A stretch of 64,000 nucleotides of DNA from NCBI GenBank assembly GCA_051954695.1, contig JBQCHL010000018.1, positions 372,001 to 436,000 on the forward strand, in the 5' to 3' direction. Numbering within the stretch: position 1 is the first letter of the stretch; each line of letters begins with the position of its first letter. Shown here piece by piece: positions 1 to 7,296 of this stretch. The stretch is from Terrimonas_A sp051954695. GTDB lineage: Bacteria; Bacteroidota; Bacteroidia; Chitinophagales; Chitinophagaceae. A model generated the notes under the pieces. The model saw nothing but the letters and a program-made list of their open reading frames with translations, made no database searches and was not told where the DNA came from. A program made the translations under genes and the position numbers.

Positions 1-510
1 CAGCACACGGATAAAGCCGACATCGAGATAGAGTTGTGAAAGTTTCAGGTTTACGACCTCGCTCACCCGCAATCCGCAACTGTACATGGTTTCCAGGATG
101 GCCTTGTTTCTTCCTCCTTCAGGCTTGCTGAGATCCAGTTGTGAAATAATAGCTTCTATTTCGTCATAGCTTAAAACATCCGGTAAAGCCCTCTTCAGTT
201 TGGGTGCTTCCAGTAAGATAGTGGGGTCAATGCGTGCAATGTTTTCCAGCAAGCAATATTTATAAAAGGATTTGATGCCGGAAATGATCCTGGCCTGTGA
301 AGTAGGTGTCATCCCAAGCTCCGTGATCCATTTCAGGAACTGCTGCAGTTCTTTCAGCTCGATATCGCCGGGATTCTTTAAAGAAGAAGCCTCCTGCAGG
401 TATTGCGTTAGCTTGTCAATATCCCGCAGGTAGGCTTCAATGGAATTATCAGCCAGTGATTTTTCCAGTTGCAGATAGGCTTTGAATCCTTTTTTGTAAG
501 CCTCCCACAT
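1..510 (-). CDS. xerD: Tyrosine recombinase XerD (C-terminus cut by window edge)
   Basis: Site-specific recombinase of the XerC/XerD type, which resolves chromosome dimers at dif sites during division. Only the first 170 residues lie in the window. Residues 1-85 form the SAM-like core-binding domain, and the catalytic domain begins near residue 105. The motif SCGLRVSE at residues 144-151 carries the first catalytic arginine (R148). The Lys, HxxR, His and Tyr residues lie beyond the edge. The ATG at 510 is the natural start because the protein begins directly with the core-binding helix. The housekeeping family is well recognised; XerD rather than XerC is a judgement from overall resemblance. 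Confidence 0.85.
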   Translation of the reverse strand, partial: MWEAYKKGFKAYLQLEKSLADNSIEAYLRDIDKLTQYLQEASSLKNPGDIELKELQQFLKWITELGMTPTSQARIISGIKSFYKYCLLENIARIDPTILLEAPKLKRALPDVLSYDEIEAIISQLDLSKPEGGRNKAILETMYSCGLRVSEVVNLKLSQLYLDVGFIRVL

Positions 511-533
511 AATAAGCGTTTATAGTTGGCACT

Positions 534-1190
534 TTATTTCAGCTCAATGTTTTTTGATTTGACCTGCCATTCATCACCGATCTTTACTTTGGCCCAGATA
601 CTGGTGGGTGTAATATTTACTGAATCAATAAATTCATGTATTGCATCATAATCAATATCCAGCTTTTGTCCGAAGGTCATCATAGCCTGTTTGCCGGTAG
701 TCATTTCTTCTACAAAAAGATTGCCGCGGTCTGAATAGGCGATGAGTCCTTGGGCAACGGCAAATTTGGGATCAAATGAATTAATGGCGCTGGTTTTGCG
801 GCCAAGCGGGTCGCGTCCATTGAAAGGAATTTTCAGAAGATAACCGCGGCCATTGCTGCAATCATTAAAAGCCACCCATGCATAGCTGGTATCTTTAATA
901 AAGCAACTAACGGCCTGGGGGGTCAGTTTTACAGGGGCGCCAACAAGATCAGGTATACCCAGTTTACGGTTATCACCCATACCACTGTAGCTCCAGGCGA
1001 TAGTGTCAGCATTGCAATTTGCAGCACTGATATACACATAAGGTTTCAGGGGGTGCGCGTCGTCTACAAATTTAAGACTGTCTTTCAAGCAAATAGTATC
1101 GCAGAAAGAAGGCGGGCCGCCAGCAGATTTGCAGGAACTAAAGGCCCATGCGATGGATACGGAGACAACGAGCAAAAGAACTATTCTCAT
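534..1190 (-). CDS. Hypothetical lipoprotein, 218 aa
   Basis: A secreted protein of unknown function. The N-terminus has a hydrophobic stretch ending in a lipobox-like FSSC, so lipidation at Cys20 is likely. The mature part has several tryptophan and aspartate-rich beta-type stretches, and mentions such as DRGNLFVEEM suggest a beta-propeller-like fold, though I cannot assign a family. The gene lies 23 bases upstream of xerD on the same strand, so the two may be cotranscribed. A perfect TAnnTTTG element sits 25 bases ahead of its ATG. Confidence 0.7.
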   Translation of the reverse strand: MRIVLLLVVSVSIAWAFSSCKSAGGPPSFCDTICLKDSLKFVDDAHPLKPYVYISAANCNADTIAWSYSGMGDNRKLGIPDLVGAPVKLTPQAVSCFIKDTSYAWVAFNDCSNGRGYLLKIPFNGRDPLGRKTSAINSFDPKFAVAQGLIAYSDRGNLFVEEMTTGKQAMMTFGQKLDIDYDAIHEFIDSVNITPTSIWAKVKIGDEWQVKSKNIELK

Positions 1191-1214
1191 ATTTTATTGG
1201 TTTAGTGAGGGAAA

Positions 1215-1222
1215 CAAAAATA
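1215..1222 (-). promoter_or_regulatory. -7 promoter element TATTTTTG
   Basis: Exact match to the Bacteroidota consensus TAnnTTTG, read on the minus strand, upstream of the lipoprotein gene that starts at 1190. The -33 element is not convincing. Confidence 0.5.
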
Positions 1223-1362
1223 ACCAATGAGCCGCTTCGGGAGGAAATAATTTTTTGAACGGCACTACATTAACTTACAGTAAGCCCCTGCACAAAACTT
1301 AATTTTATCTCCCCGATTTAAGTTGTGAATTGTGTTATCCTTTTAGTAGTATCTTCGGCGGT

Positions 1363-1872
1363 ATGAGCGAAATGAAACCCTTTAATCTCCGTGCATTTAA
1401 AAAGACAGCCCTGAAAAACAAAGGGCGTTTCAGACGTTTTCTGTCGAAACTGGAAAAGCAACCACCGCGTGGGCTTGAAAAATTGACTGTTGCAGTTGAA
1501 AAGGAAGTGTGGCAGGAAGTGGATTGCCTTTCCTGTGCCAACTGCTGCAAGACAATGACGCCTACTTTTAATAAGGCCGATCTGAAAAGGATCTCCAAAC
1601 ATTTTGGTCAAACCCCTGAAGAGTTCGCGAAGCAATGGTTAAAAAAGGAGAGGGGTGGTGATAGGGACTGGATCAATAAGACCGAGCCCTGCCAGTTTCT
1701 CAATCTCAAGGATAATAAATGCAGTATTTACGCTATCCGCCCTGCTGATTGTGCAGGATTCCCACATCTGCCAAAGAAAATGAAAGATTATGTGCATGTA
1801 CATAAGCAGAATGTCGAGTATTGTCCGGCAACCTATAAGCTGGTAGAGAAAATGATGACGCGTATACCGTAG
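1363..1872 (+). CDS. YkgJ-family cysteine-cluster protein
   Basis: Member of the YkgJ/UPF0153 family of small soluble proteins proposed to bind zinc or an iron-sulfur cluster; no enzymatic role is established. The cysteine pattern is visible as CLSCANCC followed by CQFLNL...CSIYAIRPADC, then a histidine-rich C-terminal part. An in-frame TTG exists at 1330, but ATG at 1363 (MSEMKPF) is a better start; ATG 1372 is also possible. The basic N-terminal segment is rich in Lys and Arg. It converges on yraN with the stop codons directly abutting, so the two genes leave no room for separate terminators. Confidence 0.82.
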   Translation: MSEMKPFNLRAFKKTALKNKGRFRRFLSKLEKQPPRGLEKLTVAVEKEVWQEVDCLSCANCCKTMTPTFNKADLKRISKHFGQTPEEFAKQWLKKERGGDRDWINKTEPCQFLNLKDNKCSIYAIRPADCAGFPHLPKKMKDYVHVHKQNVEYCPATYKLVEKMMTRIP

Positions 1873-2229
1873 TCATAGAAATACATCCTGCAATAAAAAG
1901 TATTCTGCCTCTTTATTTCTGTATACGGTTATAGCCAGGATATCATATTGTATCCATTTATATCCCGGATAAAGTGCCAGGAATCTATTGGCAGCCCGCT
2001 GAAGATGCTTGAATTTTTTACGGGTAACTTTTTCTTCCGGACAAACGCCAGGGAAAAATTTCCTGCATTTTACTTCGATGATATGAAGAATGCTGTTCTT
2101 TCTTGCTATAATATCGATCTCATAATGGGAATACCGCCAATTGATATGTAAAATTTCGTAGCCTTTTTCCTTTAGCCAGGCCACGGCCATTTTTTCTCCT
2201 TCTTTTCCAAACTCATTATGTAATGCCAT
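1873..2229 (-). CDS. yraN: YraN family protein (UPF0102), nuclease-like fold
   Basis: A 118-residue protein of the UPF0102/YraN family, which has a restriction-endonuclease-like fold. The core E-x(n)-D-x(n)-ExK pattern appears as YEIDIIARK followed by IIEVKCRK, the hallmark of this fold. No substrate is established. Its length is normal for the family. It is divergent from manA, with 43 bases between start codons, and convergent with the YkgJ-type gene. Confidence 0.88.
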   Translation of the reverse strand: MALHNEFGKEGEKMAVAWLKEKGYEILHINWRYSHYEIDIIARKNSILHIIEVKCRKFFPGVCPEEKVTRKKFKHLQRAANRFLALYPGYKWIQYDILAITVYRNKEAEYFLLQDVFL

Positions 2230-2272
2230 AGTGTATCTTTACCTTTTATATAAGAAAGGTAAAAGCTTCAAT

Positions 2273-3484
2273 ATGCAGGACATTGGGAAATTAACAGGAA
2301 CTGTAAAGCATTATGACTGGGGCGGCAACGTTTTTATACCGGCTTTGCTTGATGTTTTAAACGAAAAAGGAAAGCCTTATGCAGAATACTGGCTGGGTGT
2401 TCACCCGCAAGCTGATTGTAAGGTGGTTTTCCCGGATAATACAGCCCTTTTGCTGCGTGATTATATCGCACAGGAAGGAGATAAGGTTTTAGGGGGCTAT
2501 GTAAGCCAGCGGTTTGGCAATATGCCTTACCTGCTGAAAGCGCTCGATGTACGGGACATGCTTTCTATCCAGGTGCATCCTTCCAAAGCGGAAGCGGAAA
2601 AGGATTTTGCTGCAGAAAATGCGCTTGGCGTGCCGCTCGATTCTCCCCAACGCAATTATAAAGACAACAACCATAAGCCCGAACTGATGGTGGCCATGGG
2701 TGAATTCTGGCTTTTGCATGGCTTCCGCCCACCTGATAGCATGAAGCAGGTGCTGACGCAAACTCCTGAACTAACTTTCCTGCTTCCTGTTTTTGAGAAA
2801 GATGGTTACACAGGCTTATATAAACTGGTAATGGAAATGCCACAGGAAGAAGTGAATGACCGGCTCAATCCTTTACTTAGCCGCATCCTTCCATTGTATG
2901 AGGCCGGCAAACTGGAAAAATCCAGCCCCGATTACTGGGCTGCTAAAGGAACAATTACTTTTTCCCAACCTGGCAAGACCGATAGGGGAATATTTTCGGT
3001 ATACCTGTTCAATCTTGTGCAGGTAGAAAAAGGTCAGGCTGTTTTCCAGGATGCTGGTGTGCCGCATGCTTACCTGGAAGGGCAGAATATCGAGATCATG
3101 GCAAGTTCAGATAATGTATTGCGTGGAGGACTTACCAATAAGCATATTGATGTAAAGGAATTGCTGAAGCACGTGAAATGTGAAGCCACCTACCCGGTCA
3201 TATTGAATGGAGATAAGAAAGGGCCGGAAATTGTTTATAAAACCCCTGCCCCTGATTTTGAGCTCAGTTCCCTGGAACTTAAAAAAGGCAATACTGCATC
3301 GCTGGATATTCTTACCACAGATATATTACTGCTCGTAAAAGGAGCTGTGCAGGTAAGCAGCCAGCATGGAACAGTAGAGGTCAGGATAGGGGAGCCATCT
3401 GCAGTACTTTTTCCTGCTAAAAACACACAGTTGAAGGCATTGGAAGATAGCCTTGTTTTTAAAGCTACAGTCCCACAACCATAG
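2273..3484 (+). CDS. manA: Mannose-6-phosphate isomerase, class I
   Basis: Interconverts fructose-6-phosphate and mannose-6-phosphate, feeding mannose use and GDP-mannose synthesis. Zinc-binding positions of class I phosphomannose isomerases are visible: the QVHPSK segment (Gln and His), the Glu in NHKPELMVAMGEFW, and the His in GVPHAYLEGQNIEIM. The 403-residue length is typical. A GTG at 2231 is in frame, but ATG 2273 (MQDIGKLTGTVKHYDWGG) starts exactly at the conserved N-terminus. A near-consensus -7 element, TATCTTTA, precedes it in the short divergent gap with yraN. Confidence 0.93.
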   Translation: MQDIGKLTGTVKHYDWGGNVFIPALLDVLNEKGKPYAEYWLGVHPQADCKVVFPDNTALLLRDYIAQEGDKVLGGYVSQRFGNMPYLLKALDVRDMLSIQVHPSKAEAEKDFAAENALGVPLDSPQRNYKDNNHKPELMVAMGEFWLLHGFRPPDSMKQVLTQTPELTFLLPVFEKDGYTGLYKLVMEMPQEEVNDRLNPLLSRILPLYEAGKLEKSSPDYWAAKGTITFSQPGKTDRGIFSVYLFNLVQVEKGQAVFQDAGVPHAYLEGQNIEIMASSDNVLRGGLTNKHIDVKELLKHVKCEATYPVILNGDKKGPEIVYKTPAPDFELSSLELKKGNTASLDILTTDILLLVKGAVQVSSQHGTVEVRIGEPSAVLFPAKNTQLKALEDSLVFKATVPQP

Positions 3485-3513
3485 AGTTAGTCGGGGATTC
3501 CCCACTCAATATC

Positions 3514-3583
3514 TTCCCACTAAGGCAACAAAGAGCATAAAGAAATAATAAATCCTTTGTGCTCTTTGTTGTCTTAGTGGGAA
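3514..3583. repeat. Long palindromic intergenic repeat, copy 1
   Basis: Two 29-base arms (3514-3542 and 3555-3583) are complementary along their full length apart from two positions that would form G-U pairs in RNA, around a 12-base AT-rich loop. The arms consist of a CCCACTAAGGCAACAAAGAG-like sequence, the same theme seen at 17090 and 27891. It follows manA and may end its transcript, but copy 2 lies between divergent genes, so the family is not simply a terminator. Confidence 0.8.
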
Positions 3584-3635
3584 AACACCTAAAAATGAGC
3601 TGAAATCCCATATAGTGAGATTAGCGTAATTGTTT

Positions 3636-3643
3636 TATTTTTG
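3636..3643 (+). promoter_or_regulatory. -7 promoter element TATTTTTG
   Basis: Exact TAnnTTTG match, 32 bases ahead of the ATG of the DUF6580 gene. It is the most likely promoter for that gene after the palindromic repeat behind manA. Confidence 0.5.
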
Positions 3644-3647
3644 CTTA

Positions 3648-3662
3648 TCCTGGGACCCAGGA
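3648..3662. promoter_or_regulatory. Perfect 7+1+7 palindrome in the leader, possible operator
   Basis: TCCTGGGACCCAGGA is a perfect inverted repeat with a single central base. It lies five bases after the predicted -7 element and 13 bases before the start codon, where a bound repressor or an RNA hairpin would block expression. No regulator for it is identified. Confidence 0.4.
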
Positions 3663-3675
3663 AAAAATATTGACC

Positions 3676-4278
3676 ATGAAACTGAATAAATCAACAATCT
3701 GGGCATTTGTAATATTACTGGTTACAGCTTCTCTCTACCGCAGTTGGGATAGCCGTCCTTTTGGTTTTGCACCACAGATGGCCATGGCCCTTTTCGGTGG
3801 CGCTGTGATCCGCGACAAACGTTTGGCTGTATTGCTGCCCCTGCTTTCCCTGCTGATCTCCGACACACTGTATGAGATATTATATACAAACGGCCTAAGC
3901 TCTATCCAGGGCTTTTATGAAGGTCAGTTATTCACTTATATACTGTTTGTGGGCATCACATTCTACGGTATGCTGATGAAAAAGATCAACTTTAAAAATG
4001 TAGTAGGCTTTACAGTCAGCGGATCACTGATCTTTTTCGTGGTTTCGAATTTCGGTGTTTGGGTTGCTGGTGCAGGATTGCAGAGGCCTAAAACATTTGA
4101 TGGGCTGATGCTTTGCTACGGTGATGCCCTTGCTTTCTACAGGGATTATGGCCTGATCAATGGATTTTATGGTAACCAGTTGTTGGGTGACCTGTTCTTC
4201 AGCGGATTGCTTTTCGGAGCTTTCGTCCTTGTCAGGAACTATTTCTTCAAACCGGCTGTTTTGAAGTCTGAAGCTTAA
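3676..4278 (+). CDS. DUF6580 family integral membrane protein
   Basis: A 200-residue polytopic membrane protein with about six hydrophobic segments, matching the DUF6580 family, which resembles ECF-type transporter substrate-binding (S) components. The pattern FAPQMAMALFGGAVIRD near residue 30 and an LLISDTLYE segment are typical. The substrate is unknown; the transporter link is family-level inference. A TTG two codons upstream is less likely than ATG 3676. A promoter element and a perfect palindrome lie just upstream, and a strong hairpin terminator follows directly. Confidence 0.75.
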   Translation: MKLNKSTIWAFVILLVTASLYRSWDSRPFGFAPQMAMALFGGAVIRDKRLAVLLPLLSLLISDTLYEILYTNGLSSIQGFYEGQLFTYILFVGITFYGMLMKKINFKNVVGFTVSGSLIFFVVSNFGVWVAGAGLQRPKTFDGLMLCYGDALAFYRDYGLINGFYGNQLLGDLFFSGLLFGAFVLVRNYFFKPAVLKSEA

Positions 4279-4298
4279 GGATAATCTTATTTTTTATA

Positions 4299-4335
4299 AA
4301 GAGGGTGTCTCATACTTTGAGACACCCTCTTTTTT
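4299..4335 (+). terminator. Rho-independent terminator
   Basis: Perfect 14-base stem (AAGAGGGTGTCTCA paired with its complement) with a 5-base loop, followed by a T-run. It ends the DUF6580 gene and, read on the other strand, could also serve the convergent Dph6-like gene. Confidence 0.85.
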
Positions 4336-4355
4336 ATCTGTTGTGTCTATGTAGC

Positions 4356-5006
4356 TTATTCAAGCATTCCGAACCAGTATTTCTCATGCAACACTTTTTC
4401 CTTTACGGTTGCATTGATCCTTTTTTGGAACAAAGGGCAATTCAGTACCAGCGTATGAAACTCTCCATTCTCACCGCAGGCATCAATGCCCATTGATTCC
4501 AGTTCATCCACCAATGCAGGAGTAAGAGTTTGCCCGATAAAGCGTTCGCCCATTATTTCATTACAGCTTACGATCATGGTTTCAATGCCAGCATCCAGCA
4601 TTTGCAGCACCAGTTCTTTCCGGTTTTGCAGCCAGAGTGGCAATACTGCTTCCAGTCCCGCTGCTGCACACACTTTTTCTTCCCAATCGCGGTGTGCTTG
4701 CAGGTCTATGTCCCCGAACACGGCATGGCTGAGTTGATATTCTTCTTTCAGGGATTTTAATGCGTCAGTGAAATTCTTTTCATAATCATTCCATGAACTG
4801 CTGATCAGCTTCACCGGCAAGCCTGCCTCGGCAGCCTGTTGCCGCAATATGGCAGAGGGTATACCATGCGAGCGGGAGATCTTTCCTTTTTCATTCAATA
4901 CATTCAGCAACACTTTAGGTGAATAACCTGCCGCTTTCGCTTTTATTAAAGCAAAACAACTGTCTTTTCCTCCGCTCCAGGAGCAAAGCGCGTTTTTTAA
5001 GTTCAT
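4356..5006 (-). CDS. Dph6-related ATP pyrophosphatase
   Basis: A 216-residue member of the PP-loop ATP pyrophosphatase group related to diphthine-ammonia ligase (Dph6). The PP-loop SWSGGKDSC sits at the N-terminus, and the C-terminal GENGEFHT motif is characteristic. Bacteria lack diphthamide, so the substrate here is unknown; adenylation followed by amidation or another ligation is inference from the family. It follows rnhA by 24 bases on the same strand and is probably cotranscribed. Confidence 0.82.
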   Translation of the reverse strand: MNLKNALCSWSGGKDSCFALIKAKAAGYSPKVLLNVLNEKGKISRSHGIPSAILRQQAAEAGLPVKLISSSWNDYEKNFTDALKSLKEEYQLSHAVFGDIDLQAHRDWEEKVCAAAGLEAVLPLWLQNRKELVLQMLDAGIETMIVSCNEIMGERFIGQTLTPALVDELESMGIDACGENGEFHTLVLNCPLFQKRINATVKEKVLHEKYWFGMLE

Positions 5007-5030
5007 GTTGTTTAATTAAAAAATCAGGCT

Positions 5031-5507
5031 TCAGGAAAAAAGGGAATCTTTTTCGCTCTCATATCCTGTATCCGGCAACAGGTTCTTTCCATCGGCCGCT
5101 GTGGTAGCAAGCACATCGCAGCGATTGTTATAAGGGTTGTCTGCATGGCCTTTTACCCAGATAAACCTGATCTGGTGCTTTTGTGAAAGGCGATGGAAGA
5201 TCGTCCACAGGTCTTTATTCTTTTTTCCGCCTTTGAAATTGGTAGCTATCCAGTTCTTCAACCACCCCTGTTCCACTGCTTTTACAACATACTGACTGTC
5301 GGAGTAAACAGTGACCTTCATCCCTTCTTTCTTTAAAGCCTGCAAGCCGGCTATCACAGCCATCAGTTCCATCCGGTTGTTGGTAGTGAGCCGGTAGCCC
5401 TGGGATAATTCTTTGCGGTGTTGACCTGCCATTAATATAGTGCCGTATCCGCCGGGGCCGGGATTGCCGCGGGAAGACCCATCGGTGTATATAGTGATAT
5501 CGCTCAT
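5031..5507 (-). CDS. rnhA: Ribonuclease HI
   Basis: Degrades RNA in RNA-DNA hybrids, such as primers and R-loops. The four acidic catalytic residues are recognisable: Asp in YTDGSSRGNPGPGG, Glu in NNRMELMA, Asp in YSDSQYVV, and Asp in NRCDVLA. The length (158 aa) is normal. It is 39 bases downstream of the acyl-CoA carboxylase beta gene and 24 bases upstream of the Dph6-like gene, all on the minus strand. Confidence 0.95.
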   Translation of the reverse strand: MSDITIYTDGSSRGNPGPGGYGTILMAGQHRKELSQGYRLTTNNRMELMAVIAGLQALKKEGMKVTVYSDSQYVVKAVEQGWLKNWIATNFKGGKKNKDLWTIFHRLSQKHQIRFIWVKGHADNPYNNRCDVLATTAADGKNLLPDTGYESEKDSLFS

Positions 5508-5546
5508 TTAATGATTACTGTTTCTGTGCAAATGATAAGGCTTGTC

Positions 5547-7172
5547 TTAAACCTGGAATACTCCTGTTTTCAATTCTCCCATAAATGGATTGTGATCTGC
5601 TGCTTTTATTCCTTCTGAAATTAATTTTCTTGTATCAATAGGATCGATGATGTCATCAACCCATAAGCGGGCAGCGGCATAATAAGGAGAGGTTTGTTTC
5701 TCATAACGCCCTTTTATTTCATCCAGCAATTGCTGTTCCTGTGCTGCTGTTACTTCTTTTCCTTTTGCTTTCATGCCAGCCACCTGTATCTGCAAAAGCG
5801 TTTTCGCGGCCTGGTCGCCACCCATCACCGCAATTTTAGCTGAAGGCCAGGCGTAAATAAACCGTGGGTCATAAGCTTTGCCACACATGGCATAATTGCC
5901 GGCTCCATAAGAATTCCCAATGATGATGGTGATTTTCGGAACAACAGAATTGGCTACAGCATTCACCAGTTTGGCACCGTCTTTTATGATGCCTGCATGC
6001 TCACTGCGACTGCCGACCATAAAGCCGGTCACATCCTGCAGGAAAACAAGCGGTATTTTTTTCTGGTTGCAGTTCAGGATAAAACGGGCTGCTTTATCGG
6101 CGCTGTCATTATAAATCACTCCGCCCATCTGCATTTCACCTTTTTTGCTTTTGACGATTTTACGCTGGTTGGCTACAATGCCTACAGCCCATCCATCGAT
6201 GCGGGCATAACCGCACACGATCGTTTTGCCATAATCCTCTTTGAATTGTTCAAATGCAGAATTGTCTACAATGCGTTCAATGATATCTACTATATCATAA
6301 GGCTTTCCATCAGCCGGGAAAAGTCCATACAGGTCCTGCGGGTCTTTTTGGGGTGAGGCAGCCGCGGTACGGTCAAACCCTGCTTTTCCCTTCTCGCCCA
6401 GCATGGACATGATCTTTTTTACCTGGTCAAGACATTCCTGCTCGGTCTTGAATTTATAATCGGCAATGCCGGATATTTCTGTGTGTGTTACAGCGCCGCC
6501 CAGCGTTTCCGTATCAATATCTTCTCCGATTGCTGCTTTCACGAGATATGGTCCCGCCAGGAATATAGAACCGTTATTTTCCACCATCAGTGTTTCATCG
6601 CTCATAATGGGGAGATAAGCGCCGCCAGCCACACAGGCGCCCATCACTGCAGCGATCTGCGTAATGCCCATGCCGCTCATCCTGGCATTGTTACGGAATA
6701 TGCGTCCGAAATGTTCTTTGTCGGGGAATATTTCATCCTGCAAGGGAAGGTATACCCCGGCACTGTCTACAAGGTAAATGACCGGTAAATGATTTTCCAT
6801 CGCTATTTCCTGCAGGCGCAGGTTTTTCTTGCCGGTGATGGGAAACCAGGCCCCGGCTTTCACTGTCTGGTCATTGGCCAGTATCACACATTGGCGACCG
6901 CTCACATAACCGATTCCTGCTACTGTGCCGCCTGCAGGGCAACCACCCTGTTCTTCATACATGCCATAGCCGGCAAAAGCACCGATCTCGATAAAAGGAG
7001 CGTCTTTATCCACGAGGTATGCGATCCTTTCCCGTGGTGTAAGCTTATTTTTTTCCTGCTGTTTTACCTGCGCTTTTTTGCCGCCCCCTTCATAGATCTT
7101 GTCCAGCTTTTGCTGCCGGTGGCTGAGCGACAGCTTCATGCTGTCTTCATTGCGGTTGAATTCGATATTCAT
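5547..7172 (-). CDS. Acyl-CoA carboxylase, beta (carboxyltransferase) subunit
   Basis: Transfers the carboxyl group from carboxy-biotin to an acyl-CoA such as propionyl- or methylcrotonyl-CoA. The 541-residue protein has the paired crotonase-like domains of the family: an N-terminal half with RIAYLVD and GGTVAGIGYV, and a C-terminal half with LQDVTGFMVG and GNSYGAGNYAMCG forming the oxyanion-hole loops. The exact acyl-CoA cannot be read from sequence. No biotin-carboxylase alpha subunit is in the neighbourhood. The start at 7172 is supported by a TATCTTTG element 20 bases upstream; an internal ATG at 7139 is an alternative. Confidence 0.88.
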   Translation of the reverse strand: MNIEFNRNEDSMKLSLSHRQQKLDKIYEGGGKKAQVKQQEKNKLTPRERIAYLVDKDAPFIEIGAFAGYGMYEEQGGCPAGGTVAGIGYVSGRQCVILANDQTVKAGAWFPITGKKNLRLQEIAMENHLPVIYLVDSAGVYLPLQDEIFPDKEHFGRIFRNNARMSGMGITQIAAVMGACVAGGAYLPIMSDETLMVENNGSIFLAGPYLVKAAIGEDIDTETLGGAVTHTEISGIADYKFKTEQECLDQVKKIMSMLGEKGKAGFDRTAAASPQKDPQDLYGLFPADGKPYDIVDIIERIVDNSAFEQFKEDYGKTIVCGYARIDGWAVGIVANQRKIVKSKKGEMQMGGVIYNDSADKAARFILNCNQKKIPLVFLQDVTGFMVGSRSEHAGIIKDGAKLVNAVANSVVPKITIIIGNSYGAGNYAMCGKAYDPRFIYAWPSAKIAVMGGDQAAKTLLQIQVAGMKAKGKEVTAAQEQQLLDEIKGRYEKQTSPYYAAARLWVDDIIDPIDTRKLISEGIKAADHNPFMGELKTGVFQV

Positions 7173-7192
7173 ATTTACAGATCGTTATAGGG

Positions 7193-7200
7193 CAAAGATA
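7193..7200 (-). promoter_or_regulatory. -7 promoter element TATCTTTG
   Basis: Exact TAnnTTTG match on the minus strand, ahead of the carboxylase/rnhA/Dph6-like run. Confidence 0.5.
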
Positions 7201-7247
7201 GGAGCTATCCCAGCTTTCTCCGGCAATAGTTGTTTCATTGCCAGCAA

Positions 7248-7280
7248 CAAAAAAGCCGGCGATTGAGGTCGCCGGCTTTT
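7248..7280 (-). terminator. Rho-independent terminator of the TonB receptor gene
   Basis: A 12-base perfect stem (AAAAGCCGGCGA and its complement) with a 6-base loop, followed on the minus strand by six T residues. It lies just beyond the stop of the TonB-dependent receptor gene. Confidence 0.85.
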
Positions 7281-7296
7281 GCTATATGAGATTAAA

